Below, one piece after another: positions 37,578-48,819 of a DNA stretch of 64,000 nt. This DNA is from Amycolatopsis sp. EV170708-02-1 (GTDB lineage Bacteria; Actinomycetota; Actinomycetes; Mycobacteriales; Pseudonocardiaceae), in contig NZ_CP092497.1 in NCBI RefSeq assembly GCF_022479115.1, forward strand, positions 6,076,001 to 6,140,000. Direction: 5' to 3'. The first letter of the stretch is position 1. Every line of letters begins with the position of its first letter. The translations under genes and the position numbers were made by a program. The notes beneath the pieces were generated by a model. It searched no databases and was not told the origin of the DNA. It saw nothing but the letters and a program-made list of their open reading frames with translations.

Positions 37578-38126
37578 ATGGACAAGAAACACCTCATCCG
37601 GGTCTCGAAACGACTCTCCCGGCATCTGCGGCACGCACCCGGCGACATCGGGATCACCCTCACCCCTGACGGCTGGGTCGAGGTCGACACCCTCCTGGCG
37701 GCCTTGCGGCGCAACGGCTTGAAGCTCACCCGCGCCGAACTCGACGAAGTCGTCGAGGGCAATGACAAGCGGCGCTTCGCCTTCGACGAGGACGGGCTGC
37801 GCATCCGCGCCAGCCAGGGCCACAGCGTCGACGTCGACCTCGCGCTGCCCGCCGCGATCCCGCCGGACGTGCTGTACCACGGCACGGTTTCCCGGTTCCT
37901 CGACGCGATCATGTACGAGGGGCTCCGGCCGATGAACCGGCACGCCGTGCATCTCTCGGCGACCGTGGACACCGCGCGGGCCGTCGGGGCGCGGCGCGGC
38001 GTCCCGGTGCTGCTCGCCGTCGACGCACGGGAGATGACCGCCGCCGGGCACGAATTCCAGGTGAGCGCCAACGGTGTCTGGCTCACCGCCGCCGTTCCGC
38101 CGGAGTTCCTGCGCCGTCTCGGCTAG
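37578..38126 (+). CDS. kptA: RNA 2'-phosphotransferase (Tpt1/KptA family)
   Basis: 182 residues. KptA transfers a 2'-phosphate from RNA to NAD. The N-terminal winged helix is VSKRLSRHLRHAP...GWVEVDTLL, and the ART-like domain has LYHGTVSRFLDAI, the RHAVHLS motif and late strand ANGVWLTAAVP. The conserved Arg-His-Arg-Arg type residues appear present. The natural substrate in bacteria is unclear, since they lack the eukaryotic tRNA splicing pathway. The 3' ends of this and the next gene overlap by 4 bp. Confidence 0.93.
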   Translation: MDKKHLIRVSKRLSRHLRHAPGDIGITLTPDGWVEVDTLLAALRRNGLKLTRAELDEVVEGNDKRRFAFDEDGLRIRASQGHSVDVDLALPAAIPPDVLYHGTVSRFLDAIMYEGLRPMNRHAVHLSATVDTARAVGARRGVPVLLAVDAREMTAAGHEFQVSANGVWLTAAVPPEFLRRLG

Positions 38127-38995
38127 ACCAGGCCGTTGGCCCGTAGTAGCCCCAGCGTGCCCACGGTGAACATGCCGTTCCACTCCAGTGCGGCCGCGGG
38201 CGAATAGCTGGTGTAGTCGACCCGCCAGCCCCCGTCCTCGTGCTGCCCGCCCGCCACTCGCCGCAGATCCGCTTCGATGACTTCGGACCGGAACAGCTTC
38301 CGTGCCGGGCCGCCGGGCTCCGGGGCGAAATCGAGCGGGCGCATGGCCTCGCCCTCGATCCCGCCGCCGACGGCGACCACCCCGTCGTCCGGGAGGAACC
38401 GGCCGAGCTTCTCGACCAGGCGCGTGTCGCCCAGTGCGTCCACCAGCTTCATCGCGAAGGCGAGCACGAGCGCGTGCGGTGCCTCGTCGAGCTTTTCGAT
38501 CTCGCCGAGGCAGTAGCTCGTGGCCTTCGCGAGCCACGGATGCGCGGCGACCGCGGGATCGTGCGCCGCGACGCGATGGGCGGTGACCGCGACGATCGCG
38601 GTGATCTGCAGCGAGGAGACCGACGGATCCGCAGTCGCCCAGAACGGCGCGCTGCCGTCGGGATCCGGCATCGGCAACGCGAACGGGATCCCGCCGTCGG
38701 GTAAGGAGATCGAGGCGAGCCAGTCGCAGAGTTCGGCCGCGCGCGGACTGGTCGCCGGGCCGACGTCGGCGAAGACCTCGAAAGCGTGCAGCGCGCCACC
38801 GGGCTGACTCGTCACCGAGCGGCAGTCTGGTTCGAGCCCGTGGCCGTAGCCACCGTCGGGATTGCGGTACGCCTCCAGCGCGGCTAGTGCCGCCGCCGGG
38901 TCACCGTCGCGGAAAAGGACCTCGAAGCGCCGCCTGTCGAGCAGCCGGGCCTGGGTGGCCATGAACGTGGCCGCCGTCTTCAGATCGATGTTCAT
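38123..38995 (-). CDS. Prenyltransferase/squalene oxidase-repeat (alpha-alpha toroid) protein
   Basis: 290 residues with toroid repeats marked by QW-like segments: RNPDGGYGHGLEPD near residue 48, SLPDGGIPFALP, and QHEDGGWRVDYTSY near residue 255. It lacks the catalytic DXDD motif of squalene-hopene cyclases. Function unknown; similar solitary genes are common in actinomycetes. Confidence 0.7.
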   Translation of the reverse strand: MNIDLKTAATFMATQARLLDRRRFEVLFRDGDPAAALAALEAYRNPDGGYGHGLEPDCRSVTSQPGGALHAFEVFADVGPATSPRAAELCDWLASISLPDGGIPFALPMPDPDGSAPFWATADPSVSSLQITAIVAVTAHRVAAHDPAVAAHPWLAKATSYCLGEIEKLDEAPHALVLAFAMKLVDALGDTRLVEKLGRFLPDDGVVAVGGGIEGEAMRPLDFAPEPGGPARKLFRSEVIEADLRRVAGGQHEDGGWRVDYTSYSPAAALEWNGMFTVGTLGLLRANGLV

Positions 38996-39041
38996 ACCGA
39001 CAGGGTCGCGCGGATCGCGGCCGTCGTCTTGAACACATCGG

Positions 39042-39611
39042 TCACGAGCGGCGGCGCGGGCGGTTGTAGAGCTTGCGTCCGACGGCCAGGAGCGTTTCGC
39101 GCAGCGTCTCGTCGTCGAGCGAGGCGACCTCGGGCGAGCCGCCGGCGACGGCGATCCCCGCCAGCAGCACCTGGGCGGTCACGGTCGCGGTGAGATCCGG
39201 ATCCGGGCCGACGAGGATCTCCATCATCCGGTTCTTGAAACTGTCCGAGCTGTGCACGGACTTCTCGATCGCGCGGGCGATGCCGGGGTCGCTGGAGAAC
39301 AGGGCGACCAGCGAACGGTGCCGCACCACGAGATCGACGAAACCGTCCAGCAGGTGGTCGATCTGCGCGCCCCGGGTGCGCTGGGCGCGGGCGTCGTCGA
39401 CGATGCCCTCCAGCTCGCGCAGCACGGGCTCGGCGACCGACTCGGTGATCTCCGCCTTCGTCTTGAAGTGGTAGTAGACGGCGGCCTTCGTGACGCCGAG
39501 GGCGTCCGCGATCATCTGCAGCGAGGTGCCTTCCACGCCGTGTTCGGTGAACAACCGCAACGCCGTGCCCAGTAGTCGCGTGCGGGTGTCCTCCGCGTGG
39601 ACGACGTCCAT
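39042..39611 (-). CDS. TetR family repressor of the MMPL transporter gene
   Basis: 189 residues; HTH at residues 10-55 (LLGTALRLFTEHGVEGTSLQ, TKAAVYYHFKTKAEI). It has a strong ribosome binding site, GAGGAGGGA, 5-10 nt before ATG. It is divergent from the MMPL gene with three palindromic operators in the gap, so it almost certainly represses that transporter and itself until a lipophilic or toxic substrate binds. Confidence 0.92.
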   Translation of the reverse strand: MDVVHAEDTRTRLLGTALRLFTEHGVEGTSLQMIADALGVTKAAVYYHFKTKAEITESVAEPVLRELEGIVDDARAQRTRGAQIDHLLDGFVDLVVRHRSLVALFSSDPGIARAIEKSVHSSDSFKNRMMEILVGPDPDLTATVTAQVLLAGIAVAGGSPEVASLDDETLRETLLAVGRKLYNRPRRRS

Positions 39612-39671
39612 GTTCCCTCCTCGTTCAGCCGTCGGAGATTACGTCAAGCGTGCCCGCGCGGCCAAACGAGT

Positions 39672-39734
39672 ACTAGCCGTGCGGCTAGTCACACACTTGC
39701 CGATCGGCTTGTAGCCCCCTAGCCGGTCGGCTAG
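39672..39734. promoter_or_regulatory. Three tandem palindromic operators, 23 bp apart
   Basis: Sites CTAGCCGTGCGGCTAG (39673-39688), CTTGCCGATCGGCTTG (39696-39711) and CTAGCCGGTCGGCTAG (39719-39734) have centres at 39680.5, 39703.5 and 39726.5. The consensus is CTWGCCGNNCGGCTWG. They lie between the TetR and MMPL starts. Confidence 0.85.
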
Positions 39735-39771
39735 CTTGGAATGAACCTGATCGAGTGAACGGGAGACTTTC

Positions 39772-41952
39772 GTGGCCAGCTTCCTCTACCGCCTGGGCCG
39801 GTTCTCGTTCCGGCGCCGGGCACTGGTGACGGCGGTGTGGGCCGCCGTCCTGGTGGCCCTCGGCGCGGGAGCGCTGACCCTGTCCGGCCAGCTTTCGAAC
39901 TCGGTGACCATCCCCGGCACCGAGTCGCAGAAGGCGATCGACCAGCTCGCCGACCGGTTCCCGGAGGCCGCCGCCGGTGGTGCGACGGCGCGCGTCGTCA
40001 TCTCGACGCCCGGCGACATCACCGACGCCGCCGGCCAGGCGGCGATCACGGGACTCGTCAAGGGACTCGAAAACGCCCCGAAGGTCGCCGGCGTGGTCAA
40101 CCCGCTGCAGATGCAGGCGATCTCCCCCGACAAACACGTCGCGCTGGCGCAGGTCTCCTATCGCGTGCCGGGCTTCGAGCTCACCGACGCCGACCGCGAA
40201 GGCCTGATGGCCGCCGCCGATTCCGCCAAGGCGGCCGGGTACACCGTGGACTTCGGCGGTGACGCCGTGCAGGCGATGCCCGCGACCAACGCCACCGAAG
40301 GCCTCGGTGTCGCTGTCGCCGCGGTCGTCCTGATCATCACCTTCGGCTCGCTGCTCGCGGCCGGGATCCCGCTGCTGACCGCGCTCATCGGCGTCGGCAT
40401 CGGCATGGCGGGCATCACGACCGCGTCCGGTTTCCTCGAACTGAACACGAACACGCCGGTGCTCGCGCTGATGATCGGCCTCGCCGTCGGCATCGACTAC
40501 GCGCTCTTCATCGTTTCCCGCTACCGGCACGAACTCACCATCGGCCGCGATCCGGAGGAAGCCGCCGGACGCGCCACCGGCACCGCGGGCTCCGCCGTGG
40601 TGTTCGCCGGGCTGACCGTCATCATCGCGCTGGCGGGCCTGACCGTCGTCGGGATCCCGTTCCTCGGCGAGATGGGGATCGCGGCGGCGATCACCGTCGC
40701 CATCGCGGTCGTCATCGCGCTCACCCTGCTGCCCGCCATCCTCGGTTTCGCGGGCGGCAAACTGGCGGGCGGCAAGATCCGCTTGCGCCGCAAGGAAAGC
40801 GCGACGACACACGGCGAGCGCTGGGCGAAGTTCGTCGCCCGCCACCGGATCCCGGTGCTGATCGCCGCGATCGCCGGGCTCGCGATCGTCGCCGTGCCCG
40901 CCGCGAGCATGCAGCTCGGCCTGCCGAACGACAGCACCGCCGCGCCGGACACCACCCAGCGCAAGGCTTACGACACCGTCGCGCGCAGCTTCGGCGAGGG
41001 CGCGAACGGGCCGCTGGTAATCGTCGTCGACCTGAGCGGCAGCACCGACCGGCAAGCCGCGCTCCAGCAGGCGGCCGCGGGTATCGGCGGCCTCCCCGAA
41101 CGCCCGATCGTCACGCCGCCCAAGACCAACCGCGCCGGTGACCTGGCGCTGCTGACCGTCATCCCGAAGAGCGGTCCGAGCACCACCGCGACCGAAGACC
41201 TGGTCAGCGACATCCGGGGCCTGAACGCGGGGCTGGGTTCGGCCACCGGCGCGTCGCTGGCGGTGACCGGCCAGACCGCGGCCAACATCGACGTCTCGGA
41301 GAAACTCGCCGACGCGATGCTGCCCTATCTCGCGCTGATCGTCGGGCTCGCGTTCCTGCTGCTGATGCTGGTGTTCCGCTCGATCGTGGTCCCGCTGAAG
41401 GCGACACTGGGCTTCCTCGGCTCGGTGGTCGCGACGTTCGGCGCCGTGGTGGCCGTGTTCCAGTGGGGCTGGCTCACCGACCTGCTCGGCGTTAAGACGA
41501 CCGGGCCGATCATGAGCATGCTGCCGATCCTGCTGATCGGCGTGCTGTTCGGGCTCGCGATGGACTACCAGGTGTTCCTGGTGACGCGGATGCGGGAGGA
41601 ATACGTCCACGGCGCCGACCCGCAGCAGGCGATGGTGACCGGTTTCCGGCACGGTTCCCGTGTCGTGGTCGCGGCCGCGCTGATCATGATCAGCGTGTTC
41701 GCCGGATTCGTCCTCGCGGAGTCCTCGCTGATCCAGTCGATCGGGTTCGCGCTGGCCTTCGGGGTACTGGTGGACGCGTTCGTGATCCGGATGACCATCG
41801 TGCCGGCGCTGATGTCGCTGCTCGGCCGCGGTGCGTGGTGGCTGCCGAAGTGGCTGGATCGCGTGCTGCCCGATGTCGACGTCGAAGGCGAGAAGCTCGC
41901 GAAGCAGCTCGATGCGCCTGATGAGCGGGAGCTGGTCGACGCCTCGAAGTAG
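39772..41952 (+). CDS. MMPL family RND transporter
   Basis: 726 residues, twelve transmembrane helices in two halves, each with a large external loop. Motifs: first periplasmic domain (residues about 35-170), ALMIGLAVGIDYALFIVSRY in the first bundle (the Asp-Tyr proton-relay type), GVLFGLAMDYQVFLVTRMRE in the second. Family members export lipids or drugs using the proton gradient. GTG start behind GGGAGA. Controlled by the divergent TetR gene. Followed by two inverted repeats. Confidence 0.94.
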   Translation: MASFLYRLGRFSFRRRALVTAVWAAVLVALGAGALTLSGQLSNSVTIPGTESQKAIDQLADRFPEAAAGGATARVVISTPGDITDAAGQAAITGLVKGLENAPKVAGVVNPLQMQAISPDKHVALAQVSYRVPGFELTDADREGLMAAADSAKAAGYTVDFGGDAVQAMPATNATEGLGVAVAAVVLIITFGSLLAAGIPLLTALIGVGIGMAGITTASGFLELNTNTPVLALMIGLAVGIDYALFIVSRYRHELTIGRDPEEAAGRATGTAGSAVVFAGLTVIIALAGLTVVGIPFLGEMGIAAAITVAIAVVIALTLLPAILGFAGGKLAGGKIRLRRKESATTHGERWAKFVARHRIPVLIAAIAGLAIVAVPAASMQLGLPNDSTAAPDTTQRKAYDTVARSFGEGANGPLVIVVDLSGSTDRQAALQQAAAGIGGLPERPIVTPPKTNRAGDLALLTVIPKSGPSTTATEDLVSDIRGLNAGLGSATGASLAVTGQTAANIDVSEKLADAMLPYLALIVGLAFLLLMLVFRSIVVPLKATLGFLGSVVATFGAVVAVFQWGWLTDLLGVKTTGPIMSMLPILLIGVLFGLAMDYQVFLVTRMREEYVHGADPQQAMVTGFRHGSRVVVAAALIMISVFAGFVLAESSLIQSIGFALAFGVLVDAFVIRMTIVPALMSLLGRGAWWLPKWLDRVLPDVDVEGEKLAKQLDAPDERELVDASK

Positions 41953-41991
41953 GTTCTGGCGGCGAAGGCGGCCTGGGCCCGTTGCGCCCAT

Positions 41992-42044
41992 GTCGCGAAA
42001 GCCACTTTCGAGACATCAGACGTCGCGAAAGTGGCTTTCGCGAC
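41992..42044. repeat. Inverted repeat with 19-bp perfect arms
   Basis: GTCGCGAAAGCCACTTTCG (41992-42010) pairs perfectly with 42026-42044 across 15 nt. Each arm itself holds a CGAAAG...CTTTCG subrepeat. Lies in the convergent MMPL/NADAR gap. No second copy of this type is seen in the window. Confidence 0.8.
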
Positions 42045-42068
42045 GCGCCGCTTGGCCCGCCCCTCGAT

Positions 42069-42127
42069 AAGTACGTGAAGGCCCCCTTCATTGCGTCTAG
42101 CGCAGTGAAGGGGGCCTTCACGTACTT
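42069..42127. repeat. Inverted repeat with 22-bp perfect arms (GTCCGTG family variant)
   Basis: Arms 42069-42090 and 42106-42127 pair perfectly; the 15-nt loop has further TGCG/CGCA pairing. The right arm runs into the stop codon of the NADAR gene. The core ACGTGAAGGCCCCCTT matches the arm of 9611-9669 with only two changes. Confidence 0.85.
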
Positions 42128-42692
42128 AGGTGAGCGCCGCGCGGGCCTCTCCCAGCGCGAAGCCGAGCAGGTTCAGCCCGCGCCAGCGTTCGGCGTTTTC
42201 GACGTGCGGATGGTCAGCCGCCAGCCCGATCCCCCAGACGGAGTCCAGCGGGCTGGCCTCGACCAGCACACGATTCCTGGTGCCGAGCAGGAAGTCCCGC
42301 AGGTCCGGATGTTGCCGGAACTTCGCGACCGTTCCGTCGAGAACGATGCCGTAGCGTTCGTCCTCCCAGCGAGCCTGCTCGAATCCCCGCACTTCGCGGC
42401 CCAGAGCCTTGGCCTCACGAGGGTGCCGCGCACCGAGGATCCGTGCCGCGCTCCCGGCGTCGTCGAACAGGATCGCCTTGCGCCACATCATGTAGTGCTC
42501 GGCAGTCGGGAAGGTTTCGCCGTCGGCGGTGAACCGGGCGGGCCACCACTGGCTGAAGCATCCGGGACCGACCGTGCCGTCGCGCCGAGGCTGATGGCCC
42601 CAGAAGCAGAGGAATTTGACCCGGCTCCCCGATCGCTGGAGCCGGACGACTTCGGCGACCGAGCGCGGGTTTCCGGACATGCCGGACAGCAT
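42126..42692 (-). CDS. NADAR family protein
   Basis: 188 residues. FLCFWGHQP, FSQWWPARF and the TAEHYMMWRKAILF motif with ARRIL-like HPREAKALGREV are the hallmarks of the NADAR/YbiA fold, tied to NAD-derived or riboflavin intermediates (N-glycosidase activity on ADP-ribose-like groups). Another possible start is ATG five codons further in (MSGNPRSV). Convergent with the MMPL gene. Confidence 0.85.
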   Translation of the reverse strand: MLSGMSGNPRSVAEVVRLQRSGSRVKFLCFWGHQPRRDGTVGPGCFSQWWPARFTADGETFPTAEHYMMWRKAILFDDAGSAARILGARHPREAKALGREVRGFEQARWEDERYGIVLDGTVAKFRQHPDLRDFLLGTRNRVLVEASPLDSVWGIGLAADHPHVENAERWRGLNLLGFALGEARAALT

Positions 42693-42735
42693 GCTCGCCG
42701 TCGTCGCGGCGCGCAGCTGATTTACCGGGCGGCGG

Positions 42736-42891
42736 TCAGGCCAGCCAGGCGATCGCGCCGCCGATGGCCAGCAACGCGCCGATCCCCAGCACGACGGCCA
42801 TGAACTTGACGCTCTTCCAGGTCGCGTAGACGCCGCCGATCAGGAAGCCGCCGAGCGCGAACAGCAGCACAGCGATGGTCGTGTTACTCAC
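42736..42891 (-). CDS. Small two-helix membrane protein
   Basis: 51 residues from GTG 42891 (VSNTTIAVLLFALGGFLIGG). There are two hydrophobic helices parted by YATWKSVKF, and it ends AIAWLA. Longer forms that start upstream add only Arg/Ala sequence without coding character. Function unknown. Confidence 0.6.
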   Translation of the reverse strand: MSNTTIAVLLFALGGFLIGGVYATWKSVKFMAVVLGIGALLAIGGAIAWLA

Positions 42892-42970
42892 GACCGCCAC
42901 CCTGCCACACGCCCGCCACCGGGACCGCGCCGGGCTCACACCTTGTCACCGGGAACGAACCCGGCTAACG

Positions 42971-42988
42971 TACAACCACATGGTTGTA
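42971..42988 (+). promoter_or_regulatory. ArsR operator spanning the start codon
   Basis: TACAACCA-CA-TGGTTGTA is an 18-bp perfect-arm palindrome. Its centre includes the A of the ArsR ATG at 42980, and its left end overlaps the -10 candidate TAACGT (42966-42971). Bound ArsR would block both promoter and start. Confidence 0.75.
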
Positions 42989-43318
42989 CTTCGAGAGGAG
43001 AGCGAGGAGTCGCTCAACCAGCTCTTCCGCGCCTTGGCCGACGGCACCCGCCGCGACATCCTGGCGCGGGCGATCGCGGAAGCGCCGTCGGTGTCCGAGC
43101 TCGCCGCGCGGTACGAGATGAGCTTCGCCGCCGTGCAGAAACACGTCGCCGTGCTCCAGCGCGCGGGGCTCGTGCGGAAACGCGCCAACGGCCGCGAACA
43201 GCTGGTCTCGACCGACCGCGAGCGGCTCCGGCTCGCCACCGAACTCCTCGACTCCTACGAAGTCCTTTGGCGCCAGCGGGTGGCGCAGCTCGACGACGTC
43301 CTCCGGGAAGGGGAATGA
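42980..43318 (+). CDS. ArsR family transcriptional regulator (SRPBCC-linked type)
   Basis: 112 residues; wHTH with LFRALADGTRRDILARAI and FAAVQKHVAVLQRAGLVRKR. No metal-binding cysteines, as expected for the ArsR group that is paired with an SRPBCC (AHSA1-like) gene. It probably represses its own three-gene operon through the operator over its start codon. ATGA overlap with the next gene. Confidence 0.92.
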   Translation: MVVLREESEESLNQLFRALADGTRRDILARAIAEAPSVSELAARYEMSFAAVQKHVAVLQRAGLVRKRANGREQLVSTDRERLRLATELLDSYEVLWRQRVAQLDDVLREGE

Positions 43319-43784
43319 CGATGCCGATCACCTCGGTCACCAAGGAGCCCGAAAAGCTCAGTCTCACCGTCGTGGCGGACTTTCCCGTTCCACGAAAGCG
43401 CCTTTGGGCGGCTTGGGCCGATCCCCGGCAACTCGAGCGCTTCTGGGGCCCGCCGTTCGCGCCCGCCACCTTCACCCATCACGATTTCCGGACGGGCGGC
43501 CGCGCCGAGTACTTCCTGTCCGGCCCAACGGCGAGAAGTGGCCCAATTCCTGGAAGTTCACCGAGGTGAACCCCATCGACTTCTTCGAGGCGGAGGACGG
43601 CGACGACAACGACGAGGACATGCCCACCTCGATGACCTTCACCTTCGAGTCGACACCCGAGGGATCCCGGATGATCCACGTGACGCGCTTTTCCAGCGTC
43701 GAAGCCATGGAGAAGACGATCCCGGGGATGGAAGAGGGCTTCCGCGCCGCGATGCCCCAGCTCGACGCGTTACTGGAGGCGTGA
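43315..43784 (+). pseudogene. SRPBCC (AHSA1-like) domain protein, broken by a single-base frameshift
   Basis: The first frame, from ATG 43315, has LTVVADFPVPRKRLWAAWAD and FWGPPFAPATFTHHDF and reads to GRAEYFLSGP; then it goes wrong. The second frame resumes with NGEKWPNSWKFTEVNPIDFF and ends with FESTPEGSRMIHVTRF and EEGFRAAMPQLDALLEA. Adding one C to the CCC run at 43524-43526 restores GRAEYFLSGPNGEKW and a 156-residue protein of normal size. So it is probably intact in the living strain. Function: unknown small-molecule binding; part of the ArsR operon. Confidence 0.82.
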
Positions 43785-44356
43785 TGAGAAGGCTCAAGAT
43801 CATCGAGCACATCTCGCTCGACGGCGTGATCCAGCATTCCGCCGACGAGAACGGCTTCCCTTACAGCGGCTGGAACATGCCCTACCGGACCCCCGCCGGC
43901 CGGGAAGCCCTTCTCGCCGCGCACACCGAAAGCTTCGATCTGCTGCTCGGCCGCCGCACCTATGACCTCTGGTCGGAATTCTGGCCGGACGCGCCGAGCG
44001 AGCCGTTCGCGGACCGGCTCAAGGCGGCGACGAAGTTCGTCGTCACCCATCGGCCGGAAAGCCTGAAATGGGGCCCGTTCGAGGGGATCGGCCCGGACAT
44101 CGTCACCGCCTTGAGCCGCATCAAGGCGGAGGACGGCCCGGATCTCATCCTCTCGGGCAGTTCCACGCTGACCTCGGCACTGCTCGAAAACGGGCTCGCG
44201 GACGAAGTCGTGCTGGCGGTCTACCCGCTCCTTTTGGGCACGGGCAAGCGTTTCTTCGCCGAAGGGACGCCTGCCCAGACCCTGGCCTTCGTCGGCTCCA
44301 CGACGACCCCGTCCGGTGTCCAGCTCAACACCTACGAGCCGACCGGACGCATTTAG
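43784..44356 (+). CDS. Dihydrofolate reductase/RibD C-terminal family protein
   Basis: 190 residues: KIIEHISLDGVIQ, LLLGRRTYDLWSEFWP and a C-terminal PLLLGTGKRFFAE motif are those of the YwjB/YyaP-like branch of the DHFR fold. The electron donor and substrate are unknown. Its ATG shares a base with the preceding stop, so it is the third gene of the ArsR operon. Confidence 0.88.
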   Translation: MRRLKIIEHISLDGVIQHSADENGFPYSGWNMPYRTPAGREALLAAHTESFDLLLGRRTYDLWSEFWPDAPSEPFADRLKAATKFVVTHRPESLKWGPFEGIGPDIVTALSRIKAEDGPDLILSGSSTLTSALLENGLADEVVLAVYPLLLGTGKRFFAEGTPAQTLAFVGSTTTPSGVQLNTYEPTGRI

Positions 44357-44403
44357 TCCTCTGGATGCGGTGGTTGCACACGCAAGGAACGCATCCAGAG
44401 GAC
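44356..44403. repeat. Inverted repeat with 14-bp perfect arms
   Basis: GTCCTCTGGATGCG (44356-44369) pairs with 44390-44403; the 20-nt loop has an inner TTGC/GCAA stem. The first base is the end of the RibD-like stop codon, and hisB ends 13 bp further on. Probable bidirectional terminator. Confidence 0.8.
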
Positions 44404-44415
44404 GAAACGCGGGGG

Positions 44416-47434
<3,019 letters not shown>

Positions 47435-47485
47435 GGGTCAAGGGTACGAGGTGGCCGGATCGCCCCGAGCAGGCACACTGGGGTG
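47435..47485. promoter_or_regulatory. Divergent promoters of hisD and the nitrilase gene
   Basis: In 51 bp: leftward TACCCT (47446 to 47441), 6 nt before hisD; rightward CACACT (47474-47479), 6 nt before GTG 47486. No -35 boxes are clear and no attenuator or histidine-rich leader peptide fits in the space. Confidence 0.5.
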
Positions 47486-48313
47486 GTGACCAGCGATCCC
47501 ACGATGAGGGAGGCCTCCGTGCCGCGAATCGGGTTGTGCCAGCTCACGGCGGCCGAGGATCCCGAAACGAACCTGAAGCTGATTCGCGAAGGCGTGACGG
47601 CCGCGGCGGCCGAGGGCGCGCGGATCGTGGTGTTCCCCGAGGCGGCGATGGCGCGCTTCGGCATCCCGCTCGCGCCGGTCGCGCAGCCTTTGGACGGTCC
47701 GTGGGCGTCCACAGTGGCGGCACTCGCCGACGAGCACGGTGTCGTGGTCGTCGCGGGCATGTTCACGCCGTCGCCCGACGGCCGCGTGAGCAACACGCTG
47801 CTCGTCACCGGCGCCGGGCATCACTTCGGCTACGACAAGATCCACCTGTACGACGCGTTCGGGTTCGCCGAGTCCGACACGGTCGCCCCGGGGACCAAAC
47901 CTGCCACCTTCGAAGTCGACGGGGTCACCTTCGGCGTCGCGACCTGTTACGACATCCGCTTCCCCGAACTGTTCCGGAAGCTGGCCGACGACGGCGCCGA
48001 CATCGTGCTCGTGCCCACGTCCTGGGGCGCGGGCGAGGGCAAACGCGAGCAGTGGGAGGTGCTGGTGCGCGCCCGCGCGCTCGACTCCGGCTGCTGGGTG
48101 CTGGGCTGCGGGCAGGCCGATCCGGCCACGACCTCGACCCCGGTGAACCCCAAGGCACCGACCGGGATCGGCTACTCCACGGTGTCCGACGGTTTCGGCC
48201 GCGTCCACACCCAGCTGGGCGCCGGACCGGAACTGGTGGTCGTCGACCTGGATCCGGCGGTCAGCGGGAAGGCGCGGGCGGCGACGGGCGTTCTGGCGAA
48301 CCGTCGCCTTTAG
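47486..48313 (+). CDS. Carbon-nitrogen hydrolase (nitrilase superfamily)
   Basis: 275 residues with the catalytic triad: Glu in VVFPEAAMAR, Lys in GYDKIHLYDA and Cys in VATCYDIRFPEL. The pattern resembles Nit1/omega-amidase-type deaminated-glutathione amidases, but the exact amide is uncertain. GTG 47486 fits the 6-nt leaderless spacing; GTG/ATG further in (MREASVPRIG at 47504) is an alternative. Its last 53 bp overlap the convergent Lrp gene. Confidence 0.9.
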   Translation: MTSDPTMREASVPRIGLCQLTAAEDPETNLKLIREGVTAAAAEGARIVVFPEAAMARFGIPLAPVAQPLDGPWASTVAALADEHGVVVVAGMFTPSPDGRVSNTLLVTGAGHHFGYDKIHLYDAFGFAESDTVAPGTKPATFEVDGVTFGVATCYDIRFPELFRKLADDGADIVLVPTSWGAGEGKREQWEVLVRARALDSGCWVLGCGQADPATTSTPVNPKAPTGIGYSTVSDGFGRVHTQLGAGPELVVVDLDPAVSGKARAATGVLANRRL

Positions 48314-48749
48314 CGTCCACAGACCGCTCGAAGAAGGATTCGAGCACCACGATCGTCTGCGTCCCGGTGACCCCCTCGATCGCGTACAGCCTCCGCAGGG
48401 AGGCCTGCAGCTCCTCGGTGGTCGGCGTGCGCACCTTCACCAGCAGCGAGGCCGGGCCCGCGATGATGTGCGCCTCGACGACCTCCGGCAACGCCTCCAG
48501 CGCGGCCTTGGTCGGCGCGTCGCCCATCCACGAACCCGCCTCGACCAGCACGAACGCCATCACTCCCCGGCCGACGGCCGCCGGATCGACGTCGACGGTC
48601 GTGCGCCGGATGACGCCCTGTTCGCGCAGTTTGCGGACCCGTTCGTGCGCGGCGCCGGCGGACAGCCCGACCGCCTTGCCGAGCGCGGCGTACGCCTGAG
48701 TCGCGTCCTGCTGCAACGCGGTGAGCAGCATGCGATCCACGTCATCCAT
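48261..48749 (-). CDS. Lrp/AsnC family transcriptional regulator
   Basis: 162 residues: N-terminal HTH (MLLTALQQDATQAYAALGKA, AAHERVRKLREQGVI) and RAM domain (VMAFVLVEAG, ASLLVKVRTPTTEEL), which binds amino acids. TATGGT (48761 to 48756) is 6 nt before ATG. It is divergent from the SMP-30 gene, the most likely target along with itself. A Pro/Ser tail extends over the end of the nitrilase gene. Confidence 0.92.
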   Translation of the reverse strand: MDDVDRMLLTALQQDATQAYAALGKAVGLSAGAAHERVRKLREQGVIRRTTVDVDPAAVGRGVMAFVLVEAGSWMGDAPTKAALEALPEVVEAHIIAGPASLLVKVRTPTTEELQASLRRLYAIEGVTGTQTIVVLESFFERSVDAKGDGSPERPSPPAPSR

Positions 48750-48819
48750 GGGTTGACCATATCAAGTTCGGCGGTTCATGATGATCGCAATATCTCATTC
48801 GGAACACTGGGGTTCTCTC

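Noticed and set aside
39685..41991. Long minus-strand open frame opposite the MMPL gene
   Set aside because: It is rich in Arg, Gly, His and Asp with no motif, a typical shadow. It would also run through the operator array.
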